DNA from: Planobispora rosea
Lineage (GTDB): Bacteria > Actinomycetota > Actinomycetes > Streptosporangiales > Streptosporangiaceae
Reading direction: 5' to 3'
Assembly: GCF_014648175.1 (NCBI RefSeq)
Contig: NZ_BMQP01000002.1
Coordinates: 124,001-188,000 of the forward strand
DNA: 64,000 nucleotides
This document shows, one piece after another, positions 15,931 to 24,400 of this stretch. Position numbers and translations under genes: made by a program. Position 1 is the first letter of the stretch. The number at the start of each line of letters is the position of its first letter. Below the pieces are notes generated by a model. The model worked only from the letters and a program-made list of their open reading frames with translations, was not told the DNA's origin and made no database searches.

Positions 15931-17406
15931 ATGGACAACGGCCGTATCCGGTTCGCCTCGCCCGCCGGGCGGTGGATCCTGCTCGCCACCGTGCTCGGCT
16001 CGGGGATCGCCATGCTGGACGGCACGGTCGTCAGCGTGGCGCTGCCCACACTCGGCGCGGAGCTCCACACCGACATGGCCGGCCTCCAGTGGACGGTCAA
16101 CGCCTACACGCTCACGCTGGCGGGCCTGATCCTGCTCGGCGGCTCGCTCGGCGACCGGTACGGCAGGCGCAAGGTCTTCCTCGTCGGCGTCGTCTGGTTC
16201 GCGCTCGCCTCGGCCCTGTGCGGCCTGGCGCTCAACGTGGAGATGCTGATCGCGGCCCGGGCGCTGCAGGGCGTGGGCGGGGCGCTGCTGACCCCGGGCT
16301 CCCTGGCGATCATCCAAGCGTCCTTCGACCGCGAGGACCGGCCCCGGGCCATCGGCGCCTGGTCGGGATTGGGCGGGACGGCGGCCGCGGTCGGGCCGCT
16401 GCTCGGCGGGTGGCTGGTGGCCACGGCCGGCTGGCGGTGGGTGTTCCTGCTGGACCTCCCGCTGGCCGCGCTCGTCGTGGCGGTGACCGTACGGCACGTG
16501 CCGGAGAGCAGGGACACCGAGGCCACCGGGCGCTTCGACGTGCTCGGCGCGGCCCTGGCCGCCCTGGCCCTGGCCGGGATCACCTACGGGCTCATCGACC
16601 TGTCGGCGCTCCCCCTCGCGGCGGGCGCGGTCCTGGGCGTGGCGTTCGTCTGGCTGCAGATCCGGCGCTCGCCGCGGGCGCTGGTGCCGGTCGGAGTGTT
16701 CTCCTCCCGCGTGTTCACCGCCGTCAACGCGGTCACGTTCGTCATGTACGCCGCGATGGGCGTGGTGTTCTTCCTGCTGGTCGTCCAGCTCCAGGTCTCC
16801 TCGGGCTTCTCGCCGCTGGCCGCCGGGTCCTCGATGATCCCGATCACGGTCCTGATGCTGCTGTTGTCGGCCCGGGCGGGCGAGCTGGCCAAGCGGATCG
16901 GGCCGCGGCTCCCGATGACCGCGGGGATCCTGCTCTGCGCCGCCGCGCTGCTGTGGATGTCCCGGATCGGGGAGGGCTCCGGCTACGTGACGGACGTGCT
17001 GCTTCCGGCGTCGTTGTTCGGCCTGGGCCTGGCGGCGGCGGTGGCGCCGCTCACCTCGACCGTGCTCGCCACCGCCGAGGACCGGTACGCCGGGGTGGCC
17101 AGCGGCGTCAACAACGCGGTGGCCCGCACGGGCGGGCTGCTCGCGGTGGCCGCGATCCCGCCCCTGGTGGGCCTGACCGGCGACGCCTTCGCCTCCGCGA
17201 GCGCGTTCACCCCGGGGTTCCGCGCGACGCTGCTGATCGCCGCGGCGATGATGGCGGCCTCCGCGCTGCTCACCTTCCTCACCATCCGGGAGAACGTCCT
17301 GGCCGCCTCCGAGCCCTGCATGAGCTGCCCGATCGAGGCGCCCCCGCCGGCCACCCCCGCCGGCACGTCCCGCGGAACGGGATCACCCCCTCCGGCCCGC
17401 CCCTGA
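15931..17406 (+). CDS. MFS transporter, DHA2 (14-TM drug/H+ antiporter) type
   Basis: 491 residues. It opens with IAMLDGTVVSVALPTLGAEL (motif D1-like), has LGDRYGRRKVFLVG (motif A), GVGGALLTPGSLAII and WRWVFLLDLPLA, all typical of DHA2 exporters such as EmrB/QacA relatives. About 14 membrane segments can be laid out. The ATG at 15931 is preceded by AAGGA. The C-terminal cytosolic tail after the last helix is Pro-rich and contains CMSCP, an odd CxxC. It diverges from the STM4015-type operon across 242 bp, so it could export the product of that operon, but nothing in the sequence proves the link. Confidence 0.9.
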   Translation: MDNGRIRFASPAGRWILLATVLGSGIAMLDGTVVSVALPTLGAELHTDMAGLQWTVNAYTLTLAGLILLGGSLGDRYGRRKVFLVGVVWFALASALCGLALNVEMLIAARALQGVGGALLTPGSLAIIQASFDREDRPRAIGAWSGLGGTAAAVGPLLGGWLVATAGWRWVFLLDLPLAALVVAVTVRHVPESRDTEATGRFDVLGAALAALALAGITYGLIDLSALPLAAGAVLGVAFVWLQIRRSPRALVPVGVFSSRVFTAVNAVTFVMYAAMGVVFFLLVVQLQVSSGFSPLAAGSSMIPITVLMLLLSARAGELAKRIGPRLPMTAGILLCAAALLWMSRIGEGSGYVTDVLLPASLFGLGLAAAVAPLTSTVLATAEDRYAGVASGVNNAVARTGGLLAVAAIPPLVGLTGDAFASASAFTPGFRATLLIAAAMMAASALLTFLTIRENVLAASEPCMSCPIEAPPPATPAGTSRGTGSPPPARP

Positions 17407-17430
17407 CCATCGTCCCTCCCGGCATCGATC

Positions 17431-17464
17431 TTCCCCGAGGCCGCCGAGGCCGCGGCCGGGGAAA
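17431..17464. terminator. Possible hairpin between convergent genes
   Basis: TTCCCCG and GGCC face GGCC and CGGGGAA with a bulge; AAAA follows on the plus side, which is TTTT for the minus-strand P450 transcript. It lies between the ends of the MFS and P450 genes. Confidence 0.45.
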
Positions 17465-17592
17465 ACGCCGGTCCGGACCGTACGGCGTGCGCTCCAGCCC
17501 TCTCACGGTTTCAACGTGAGCCTCTTGCCCGACGCACCCGGGGACACGACGACCAGGTGCTCCTCACCTGCGCCGCGCTCACTCGGGCGGGG

Positions 17593-18825
17593 TCAGAAGG
17601 TGAAGCGCTGGCTGCGGACGCTGTTGTCGAAGTTGGACAGCAGCAGCTCCGGCTCGCCCACCGAGCGGATCCCGGGAAGGCGGGTGAACAGCTCCCGGAA
17701 CATGGTGCGGATCTCCTGGCGGGCCAGGTTGGCGCCCAGGCAGAAGTGCGGGCCGGGGCCGCCGAAGCCGACGTGGGGCTTGGCGTCGCGGGTGATGTCG
17801 AAGCGGTCGGGGTCCGGGAAGACCTCCTCGTCCCGGTTGGCCGAGCCGTAGAAGAGCACGACCTTCTCGCCGGGCTTCAGGTCCAGGCCGCGCAGGCGGT
17901 AGTCCTGGGTGACGGTGCGGCGGAACTGCATGATGGGCGAGACGTGGCGGACCATCTCCTCGATCGCGCCGCCGATGCGCCCGTCGAAGTCCTCCAGCAG
18001 CAGCTCACGCTGGTCCGGGTTGTCGGTGAACAGCTTGATGCCGTGCGCCATGGTGTTGCGGGCGGTCTCGTTGCCCGCGACGAGCAGCAGGGCGAAGAAC
18101 GAGCCCAGCTCGCGGTCGGTCAGCCTCTCCCCGTCGACGTTCGCGGTGACCAGCGCCGAGACCAGGTCGCCCCGGGGCTCGCGGGCGCGCTCCCGGCCCA
18201 GCTCGATCACCATGCGCTGCAGGGCGAGCAGGGCGAGCATGTTCTGCCCGGCCATCCGGAGAGTCTGCGGCAGGCTGGGCCGAACCCCGGTGTAGGCGGT
18301 GGAGATGTCGACGTGCCGGTGGACCTTCTCCCGCATGGCGTCGGGGACGCCCATCATGTCGCAGATGACGTGGATGGGCAGCCGGGCGGCCACCTGGCTG
18401 ACGAAGTCGCCGCCGGGACCGGCCGCCACCACGTCGTCGACGATCCGCGCGCACGCCTTCTCGATGTCGCCCTGCAGGTTCGAGAGCATCTTCGGGCTGA
18501 ACGCGCGGGAGACGATGCGGCGCAGCCGGGCGTGCCGGGGGTCGTCCATGTTGACCATCGACTCGCCGAAGACGTGCTTGACCCAGCCCGGCGGCTCGGG
18601 GTTGGTCACCGCGGGCTCGCTGGAGAACACCTTGGCGTTGCGGCTGGCCTCGACCACGTCGGCGTGGCGGACCAGCGCGTAGAACCCCTTGCCGGAGCGG
18701 AGCAGCGGCACCCGCTTCTCCTCGAAGAACACCGGCCGGTCCAGGCGTCTCAGCCGGGCGAACGCCTCGTACCGCTCCGCGAGCGGGCGCCGCCAGAATC
18801 CGAGATCCGCCAGGTCGATGTCCAT
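17593..18825 (-). CDS. Cytochrome P450
   Basis: 410 residues, soluble bacterial class. I-helix LLLVAGNETARNTMAHG, the ExxR motif in IEEMVRH, and the haem loop FGGPGPHFCLGANLAR with the Cys ligand are intact. FSSEPAVTNPEPPGW and MVNMDDPRHARLRRIVSRAF near residues 60-100 resemble the CYP124/125/142-type monooxygenases of actinobacteria, which act on terpenes, sterols or fatty acids; exact family is not assigned. The Asn in AGNET replaces the more common His/Asp. ATG at 18825 is chosen over an upstream start because similarity begins there. It stands alone, convergent with the MFS gene and divergent from the FG-GAP gene. Confidence 0.92.
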   Translation of the reverse strand: MDIDLADLGFWRRPLAERYEAFARLRRLDRPVFFEEKRVPLLRSGKGFYALVRHADVVEASRNAKVFSSEPAVTNPEPPGWVKHVFGESMVNMDDPRHARLRRIVSRAFSPKMLSNLQGDIEKACARIVDDVVAAGPGGDFVSQVAARLPIHVICDMMGVPDAMREKVHRHVDISTAYTGVRPSLPQTLRMAGQNMLALLALQRMVIELGRERAREPRGDLVSALVTANVDGERLTDRELGSFFALLLVAGNETARNTMAHGIKLFTDNPDQRELLLEDFDGRIGGAIEEMVRHVSPIMQFRRTVTQDYRLRGLDLKPGEKVVLFYGSANRDEEVFPDPDRFDITRDAKPHVGFGGPGPHFCLGANLARQEIRTMFRELFTRLPGIRSVGEPELLLSNFDNSVRSQRFTF

Positions 18826-18942
18826 GCCCCCATCCTGGCACGGGCCCTCCACTGCTTCCGGCACGTGCTCTACTCGCCCCGGTTACGTGGATTTCATGTC
18901 CCGGTGGGTCGCGTGTCCGCCACGCCGGGAACCATCCGGGAT

Positions 18943-20442
18943 ATGAGAGCCGCGCTCCTCGCCTCCGCCGTCCTCGCCACCCCTGTCGTCATCACCCCCG
19001 CCGTCCTCGCCACCCCTGTCGTCATCACCTCCGCTGTCATCACCCCCGCTGCCGTCATTCCCGCTGCCGCCGCCCCGGCCGCCCTCACCGCCCCGGCCGT
19101 CTCCGGGCGGGCCTGCTCCGGCGTGCCCTCCGACTTCGACGGAGACGGCCGCGCCGACCTCGCCATCGCCGCGCCGTACGCGACGGTGAGCGGTCACGCG
19201 CGGGCCGGCTCCGTCACGGTCCTGTACGGCATGCGCGCCGAGCGGCGGCTCACCCAGGACAGCCCCGGCGTGCCCGGTGAGGCCGAGGCCGGGGACGCGT
19301 TCGGCGCGGCGGTGGCGACCGGGGACTTCGACGGCGACGACTGCGCCGACCTGGCGGTGGGCGTCTCCGAGGAGGATCGGCCGGGCCCCGGGGCCGACGG
19401 CAAGGGGGTCGTGCAGCTCTTCCGGGGCTCGCCGGACGGCCTGCGCCCCGGCAAGATGATCGACGCCGGAGATCTGGAGCGCGGGCGCGGCCCGGACCGG
19501 TTCGGGGCCGCGCTGGCCGCCGGGGATCTGGACGGGAACGGTGACGACGAGCTGGTGATCGGGGTTCCCGGGCTGGGCGGGGGCGGCGTCGGGATCTACG
19601 GATACCGGGGACGCGCACCGTATGTGATCACGCAGGACAGCGGCTGGGTGGACCAGCCCGAGCGGAAGACCGACCAGTTCGGAGCGGTCGTCGCGACCGG
19701 GGACTTCGACGGCGACGGCCGGGCCGAGATCGCGGTGGGCGCGCCCGCCGACACGGTCCTGAAGAACGGCCAGGGGTCGGTCACCGTACTCGACGTCCGG
19801 CGGCGCAAGGCCGTGCAGCTCACCCAGGACAGCCCGTGGATCACCGGCCGGGCCGAGGCGTGGGACCTCTTCGGCGCCGCCCTGGCCGCCGGGGACTTCA
19901 ACGCCGACGGCCGCGCGGACCTGGCGATCGGGGTGCCCGGCGAGGGGCTGACCGCCAATCAGCGGGCGATGGACTACGGCGACGGCACCGTGGTCGTCGT
20001 CTACGGTGCTCGCGGGGGCCTGCGGACCGCCTCCTCCGAGGCCTGGTCGCAGCGGGGGCTGAAGGGGCGCCCGCACTACGCCGACCGGTTCGGCGCGGCG
20101 CTGGCCGCCGGTGACTTCAACGGCGACGGCGACGACGAGCTGGCGATCGGGGTTCCGGGCGAGAACGCCGTCCAGGTGCTCGCCGGCACCCGGTCGGGCG
20201 GGCTGACGAAGAGGAACAACCTGCTGATCACCGGTCGCGGCGGGGACTTCGGCTCCGCTCTGGCCGCCGTCCCCGGGCGGGACCTGGTCGTCGCGGCGCC
20301 GGGCTTGGGCAGGCTGACCCTGCTGCGCGGGAGCCTGCGCAAGGGCGCCCATCCCGGCCTGCGCCCGGCGACGGCGAGAACCTTCGCCACCGCCGCCGGG
20401 GACACGCTCTTCGGCTACGCCATCACCCGGGCCGGGTCGTGA
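18943..20442 (+). CDS. Secreted FG-GAP repeat protein
   Basis: 499 residues. A signal peptide is followed by an Ala/Val/Pro-rich spacer. There are then six calcium-binding FG-GAP/VCBS-type repeats, each with a DxDGDG-like loop followed by an LAIGVP-like strand: DFDGDGRADLAIAAP, DFDGDDCADLAVGVS, DLDGNGDDELVIGVP, DFDGDGRAEIAVGAP, DFNADGRADLAIGVP and DFNGDGDDELAIGVP. A seventh blade without the loop ends the protein. This makes an integrin-like beta-propeller on the outside. Such proteins may bind cell-wall or host glycans or stabilise secreted enzymes; no catalytic domain is present. The promoter is shared with the divergent P450 gene in a 117-bp gap. Confidence 0.88.
   Translation: MRAALLASAVLATPVVITPAVLATPVVITSAVITPAAVIPAAAAPAALTAPAVSGRACSGVPSDFDGDGRADLAIAAPYATVSGHARAGSVTVLYGMRAERRLTQDSPGVPGEAEAGDAFGAAVATGDFDGDDCADLAVGVSEEDRPGPGADGKGVVQLFRGSPDGLRPGKMIDAGDLERGRGPDRFGAALAAGDLDGNGDDELVIGVPGLGGGGVGIYGYRGRAPYVITQDSGWVDQPERKTDQFGAVVATGDFDGDGRAEIAVGAPADTVLKNGQGSVTVLDVRRRKAVQLTQDSPWITGRAEAWDLFGAALAAGDFNADGRADLAIGVPGEGLTANQRAMDYGDGTVVVVYGARGGLRTASSEAWSQRGLKGRPHYADRFGAALAAGDFNGDGDDELAIGVPGENAVQVLAGTRSGGLTKRNNLLITGRGGDFGSALAAVPGRDLVVAAPGLGRLTLLRGSLRKGAHPGLRPATARTFATAAGDTLFGYAITRAGS
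18967..19029. repeat. 30-bp direct repeat inside signal/spacer region
   Basis: Units 18967-18996 and 19000-19029 are identical and 33 bp apart, so the frame is kept. They encode two copies of AVLATPVVIT at the end of the signal peptide. A third partial echo (GTCATCACC) follows. Confidence 0.85.
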
Positions 20443-20450
20443 CCCGGGTG
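20424..20450. terminator. Hairpin overlapping the end of the FG-GAP gene
   Basis: CACCCGGG and CCCGGGTG form an 8-bp stem around the stop codon at 20440-20442, in the 49-bp space between convergent genes. No T-tract. Confidence 0.4.
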
Positions 20451-20491
20451 GGGCGTCCCTCGTCCGGGTCGGTCGCGGCCCGGGCCGGGCG

Positions 20492-21016
20492 TCACACGAC
20501 CTTGCTCTTGAACTTCGTGAAGCGCATCTCGTCGATCAGCTCGTCCACATCCGCGTCCGGACTGTCGGCGTAGGACACACCGAACTGCGCGGTGTAGGTG
20601 CCGCGCTTGGACGGCGAGAGCCAGGCGCGGACCGTCATCGTGGTGGTGTCGCCGTTGTCCAGGGAGGCGATCCAGCAGCCGAAGGCGCGGTCCTCGACGC
20701 CGCAGGTGATGCTCCGCGGCTTGCTGATCACCTTGATCTTGCGTGTCCCGGCCGGGAAGGACCCCGCGAGCAGGGCGTACGCCTGGCCCTCGTAGCCCTT
20801 GTTGGTGACCTTGATCTTGTAGGTCGTGTAGCCGCCCCGGCGGATGTGCTTCTGGTAATAGACCACGGCCTTGAACTGGGGGGCGGCCGTGGCGGCGGCG
20901 GGGGCGACGACCGCGGGGGCGGTGGCGGCCGCCGCGGCCGGGCTCTGCGCGAGGAGTGCGCCGCCCAGCACGACGGCGGCGGCCGCGGCGGTGAGCCGCG
21001 TGGCGAAGTGACTCAT
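20492..21016 (-). CDS. Secreted small beta-sandwich-like protein
   Basis: 174 residues. A Sec signal peptide (MSHFATRLTAAAAAVVLGG ... cleaved after AAAA) is followed by an Ala/Pro-rich linker and a domain of about 120 residues with strands such as AVVYYQKHIRRGGYTTYKI, KVTNKGYEGQAYALL and DTTTMTVRAWLSPSKRGTYT. This pattern resembles the Ig-like DUF11/CARDB domains found in surface proteins. Two Cys (ITCGVEDRAFGCW) could form a disulfide. The upstream in-frame ATG codons at 21046 and 21028 have no ribosome-binding site; none is clear before 21016 either. It follows the PhoD gene by 60 bp and could be co-transcribed. Confidence 0.75.
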   Translation of the reverse strand: MSHFATRLTAAAAAVVLGGALLAQSPAAAAATAPAVVAPAAATAAPQFKAVVYYQKHIRRGGYTTYKIKVTNKGYEGQAYALLAGSFPAGTRKIKVISKPRSITCGVEDRAFGCWIASLDNGDTTTMTVRAWLSPSKRGTYTAQFGVSYADSPDADVDELIDEMRFTKFKSKVV

Positions 21017-21076
21017 GCGGCAGATCATTCCGTACACAACCGACATTTCGCCAATAGGATTCGGACCCCCACGCGA

Positions 21077-22654
21077 TCAGCGGGGGTCGAGGGCACTCTC
21101 GCCCGACGGCACGGTGAACCGGGCGCCGGTCCTGGCGGGGGCCCCGCGGCGGCTGATGTAGTCCAGGACCCGGAAGTCGGCCTGGAGTTCCTCGGCCGTC
21201 AGGCGGCAGACGATGTAGCCCCGCCGCTGGTCGAGGTAGGAGATGTGCCGGTTCTCGGCCGTCAGCGCGCCGACCCGGCTCTCGTCCCGGTAGCCGTCGC
21301 CGTCGCTGGCGATGGACGAGGTCACCAGCTCCACCGCCACGCGGGGCGAGTCCGGGTCGTCGAAGTCGAGCTTGAGGTCGGCCGCGTGGTGCATGTGCGC
21401 GTCCCCGGTCAGCACCACCGGGTTGGCGGCGCCGGAGTCGCGGAAACCGGTCAGCAGGCGGGTGCGCTCGGCGGCGTAGCCGTCCCAGGAGTCCAGGTTC
21501 ACCTCGGTGCCCGGCCCCACCCGGTGGTCGCGCTGGGCCATGAGGATCTGCTGGCCGACCAGGTTCCAGCGCGCCTCGGAGCCCGCGAGCCCGTCGAGCA
21601 GCCAGCGCCGCTGGTCCTCGCCCAGCAGGGTCCGCTCCGGCGCCAGCCGGTCGTCGCAGCCCGCCCTGACGCCGTCCTCGCAGGCCTGGTCGTCGCGGAA
21701 CTGGCGGGTGTCGAGCAGGTGGAAGCGGGCCAGCGGCCCCCAGTCCACCCGCCGGTGCACCCGCATCGACGCCCCGCCGGGCACGCTGGAGCGCCGCAGC
21801 GGCATGTTCTCGTAGTAGGCCCGGAAGGCGTTGGCCCGGCGCCGCGCGAAGGCCGGGGCGCCGGTGCTGGAGACCCCGGCCGCCCAGTTGTTCTCGATCT
21901 CGTGGTCGTCGAAGGCGACCAGCCAGGGCGCGGCCGCGTGCGCGGCCTGCAGGTCGGGATCGCTCTTGTACTGCGCGTGCCGCATCCGGTAGTCGGCCAG
22001 GGTCTCGCACTTGCCGGGAGTGTGCTGCCGTACGGCGCCGCCGATCGCGACGTACCCCTGCGGCGCGTACTCGTACATGTAGTCGCCCAGGTGCACCACC
22101 AGATCCGGCTCCTGCTCGGCCAGCCGCCGGTAGGCCGTGTAGTAACCGTGCTCGTAGTGGGCGCACGCCGCCACGGCGAACGTCAGCGGGGACGGCTCCG
22201 CTCCCGCCGCCGGGGCGGTGCGGGTACGGCCCGGAGGGGACAGATGGCCCTCGGCACGGAAGCGGTAGAAGTACTCCCTGCCGGGCTCCAGTCCCTCCAG
22301 TTCGACGTGGACGCTGTGCGCCTGCCGCCAGCGCGCGGTCGCGGCGCCGGAGCGCACGACCTTCGTGAACCGCTCGTCGGCCGCGAGCTGCCAGCGCACC
22401 TCCACGTCCCGGGCCGGCATGCCGCCGCGGCCGTTCAGGCCGAACGGGTCGAGCGCGAGCCGGGTCCACAACACGAAGCCGTCCTGGGCCGGGTCACCGG
22501 AGGCGACCCCCAGGGCGAACGGGTCCCGGGCGAGGGTCCGGGACCGCATGGCCCCGGCCACGGCGGGGGCCTGCCCCGTCCCGTTGAGCAGCAGGCCGCT
22601 CGCACCCGCGGCGGCGACGGACATGAACACTCTGCGTGACAGGCTCTGCTCCAC
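21077..22654 (-). CDS. phoD: PhoD-type alkaline phosphatase
   Basis: 525 residues from a GTG. The N-terminus SLSRRVFMSVAAAGASGLLL is a Tat signal with twin Arg, expected for PhoD. A PhoD N-terminal Ig-like domain (GVASGDPAQDGFVLWTRL) is followed by the metallophosphatase: FAVAACAHYEHGYYTAYR, DLVVHLGDYMYEY, AFDDHEIENNWAAG, and VVLTGDAHMHHAAD near the C-terminus supply the metal ligands. It hydrolyses phosphate esters outside the cell to feed phosphate. A GTTCACC-type PhoP half-site lies about 50-60 nt upstream of the start, in keeping with control by phosphate starvation. Confidence 0.92.
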   Translation of the reverse strand: MEQSLSRRVFMSVAAAGASGLLLNGTGQAPAVAGAMRSRTLARDPFALGVASGDPAQDGFVLWTRLALDPFGLNGRGGMPARDVEVRWQLAADERFTKVVRSGAATARWRQAHSVHVELEGLEPGREYFYRFRAEGHLSPPGRTRTAPAAGAEPSPLTFAVAACAHYEHGYYTAYRRLAEQEPDLVVHLGDYMYEYAPQGYVAIGGAVRQHTPGKCETLADYRMRHAQYKSDPDLQAAHAAAPWLVAFDDHEIENNWAAGVSSTGAPAFARRRANAFRAYYENMPLRRSSVPGGASMRVHRRVDWGPLARFHLLDTRQFRDDQACEDGVRAGCDDRLAPERTLLGEDQRRWLLDGLAGSEARWNLVGQQILMAQRDHRVGPGTEVNLDSWDGYAAERTRLLTGFRDSGAANPVVLTGDAHMHHAADLKLDFDDPDSPRVAVELVTSSIASDGDGYRDESRVGALTAENRHISYLDQRRGYIVCRLTAEELQADFRVLDYISRRGAPARTGARFTVPSGESALDPR

Positions 22655-22704
22655 CCATCCAGTGCAGACGCTCCACCTGTCGCCTCAGTGGCCTGCGATT
22701 CAAG

Positions 22705-22715
22705 GGCGGGTGAAC
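22705..22715 (-). promoter_or_regulatory. PHO-box-like half-site before phoD
   Basis: Minus strand GTTCACCCGCC fits the 11-nt direct-repeat unit recognised by actinobacterial PhoP. The flanking 11-nt units are weak matches, so the call rests on one good unit plus the downstream phoD gene. Confidence 0.45.
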
Positions 22716-22799
22716 AGTCGCCGCACAGGCGAGTGAGTTACCCACCGTGATTGAATGCGATCCGGACCGCAAGTGACGTCTTTCCTGCGACCCGGTGAA

Positions 22800-22818
22800 G
22801 TTCTCCCGTCAGGAGAAC
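22800..22818. promoter_or_regulatory. Perfect inverted repeat in phoD/hydrolase spacer
   Basis: GTTCTCC and GGAGAAC are separated by 5 nt. It lies 72 bp after the end of the hydrolase gene and about 150 bp before phoD, so it may be an operator or a short terminator. Nothing else is seen in this 235-bp gap besides the PHO-box-like site. Confidence 0.4.
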
Positions 22819-22889
22819 GTGAGGAGCGCCGGATGACGGGCAGGTGACGGGTCCTCCGGCCGCGCGCCTCCCACCCGGCGATCACGACG

Positions 22890-23726
22890 TCAGGACAGGT
22901 ACGGCTTCAGGTGGTCGTTGAGCGCCCCGCAGCCCAGGTACTTCTCCACGGTGTGGAAGTCGATCCAGTCGAGGTTGACCATGAACTCCTGGTCCACCCC
23001 GGTGAAGCACGCCCGCAGGCTCGGTGGGATGGCCGCGATGTCGTCCTTGTCGGCGATGTTCACCCACCGCCGCACCTGGCGGGGCCGCTCGCCCCAGCCG
23101 TTGACCGGAGCGGGCAGCAGGCGCTCGAAGATGACGTTGCGCATGCCGAGCGGGCTGCCGAGGGTGATCAGCAGTTCCACCTCCAGATCCGGGTTGGCCC
23201 AGAGCGTCTCGTAGGTCACCACGCTGCCGAGCGAGTGCGCGATCACCACCTTGGGCCGGTTGCGGCGGATCACCTCGGCCACGGCCGTCCGCGCGGCGGT
23301 CCGCGACCGGCCGTCCGCGGTGAGGTAGGCGGCGACCTCGGGGGCGAAGAGGCGCGCGAACTCGGCGGCGTTGCCCGCCAGGCGCTCCAGCAGCCAGCCG
23401 GTCAGCCGGTGCAGCGCGCCGGTCAGCCCCTCCCCCACCTCGGAGAACTGCCGGGCCCAGGCGACGAAGACCTCCTGCTCCGGGGCGCTCATGCGCTTCA
23501 CCGTGCGGGGCTCGTCGTCCTTGCCGGACTCGCCCAGCAGGTGGGCGTAGTACGCGACCTCGGTGACGTACCGCTGCCCGGTGTGCGGCGCGCCGCCGGT
23601 CAGCCCGCTGTGCAGGTAGCGGTCCCACTTGTCGCGCATCGCGGCCGCCGCCCCGGCCGCCGAGTTCCCCGCGTCACGGTAGTAGCGGTACTTGCCTATT
23701 CCGTGCACGCCTACGATCGCATTCAC
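22890..23726 (-). CDS. Alpha/beta hydrolase (lipase/serine peptidase-like)
   Basis: 278 residues from a GTG preceded by GGGAAGG. The N-terminus NAIVGVHGIGKYRYYR gives the HG oxyanion-type motif. VVIAHSLGSVVTYETLW is the nucleophile elbow (HSLGS), the NIADKDDIAAIP segment may carry the acid, and a His near IDFHTVEKYLG may complete the triad. No signal peptide. Proteins with this HGIG start and HSLGS elbow are widespread in actinobacteria and are often linked to effector-associated or conflict systems, as far as I recall, but no such partner gene is adjacent here. Substrate unknown. Confidence 0.8.
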   Translation of the reverse strand: MNAIVGVHGIGKYRYYRDAGNSAAGAAAAMRDKWDRYLHSGLTGGAPHTGQRYVTEVAYYAHLLGESGKDDEPRTVKRMSAPEQEVFVAWARQFSEVGEGLTGALHRLTGWLLERLAGNAAEFARLFAPEVAAYLTADGRSRTAARTAVAEVIRRNRPKVVIAHSLGSVVTYETLWANPDLEVELLITLGSPLGMRNVIFERLLPAPVNGWGERPRQVRRWVNIADKDDIAAIPPSLRACFTGVDQEFMVNLDWIDFHTVEKYLGCGALNDHLKPYLS

Positions 23727-23980
23727 ACGCCCCCGCCTTCCCTCGCCGGTACGTACGACCTCGCCCCTGAAACCCGCCCCCCGAGGAGTCAGGGTGACGG
23801 AAGAATCCGAAGGCCACAAGCCGCCCATGATGGGTATCGTCCTTGAAATCCCCTGCTAGGGCTTAAATCGCTTGAAAAGGGGGTATCAACCGCCGTTACG
23901 CTGAACGTCCGTTCCTAACCCGCTCCGTTTCTGCTCAGCCCCCATCCGCTCCGCCCCCACCCCGTGAGGAGTCGTCCGCC

Positions 23981-24400
23981 ATGCCCGGTCCGCTTCAGAT
24001 CAGCGGCTCGGTCTCCATCCCCGAGGCCGAGCTCAACTGGCGGTTCTCGCGTTCCTCGGGACCCGGCGGCCAGGGGGTCAACACCATCGACAGCCGGGCC
24101 GAGCTCAGCTTCGACCTGGCGTCCACCGAGTCCCTGCCTCCCCTGCTCAAGACCCGCGCCATGGAGCGTCTCGCCACCCGCCTGACCGGGGGCGTCATCA
24201 CCATCGCCGCCTCCGAGTTCCGTTCCCAGCTCCGCAACCGCGAGGCCGCCGAGATGCGCCTGGCCCAGCTGCTGCGCGAGGCCGTCGCCCCGCCTCCGAA
24301 GAAGCGCCGCCCCACCAAGCCCAGCAGGGGCGCCGTCGAGCGCCGGATCGCCGCCAAGAAGCACCGCTCCGACCTCAAGCGTCTCCGTCGCGAGATCTGA
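23981..24400 (+). CDS. arfB: Alternative ribosome-rescue factor ArfB (YaeJ-type peptidyl-tRNA hydrolase)
   Basis: 139 residues. The catalytic GGQ motif is in SRSSGPGGQGVNTIDSRAEL, and the basic C-terminal tail (PPKKRRPTKPSRGAVERR, then KKHRSDLKRLRREI) is the part that enters the empty mRNA channel of stalled ribosomes. Length matches ArfB rather than full release factors. GAGGAG lies about 10 nt before the ATG. It frees ribosomes stalled on mRNAs without stop codons by hydrolysing peptidyl-tRNA. Its 3' end overlaps the convergent MFS gene by 26 bp. Confidence 0.95.
   Translation: MPGPLQISGSVSIPEAELNWRFSRSSGPGGQGVNTIDSRAELSFDLASTESLPPLLKTRAMERLATRLTGGVITIAASEFRSQLRNREAAEMRLAQLLREAVAPPPKKRRPTKPSRGAVERRIAAKKHRSDLKRLRREI

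Noticed and set aside
14958..17519. Very long plus-strand frame spanning the STM4015-type copy 4 and MFS genes
   Set aside because: It is out of frame with the MFS transporter and antisense to the LRR gene; no recognisable domain.
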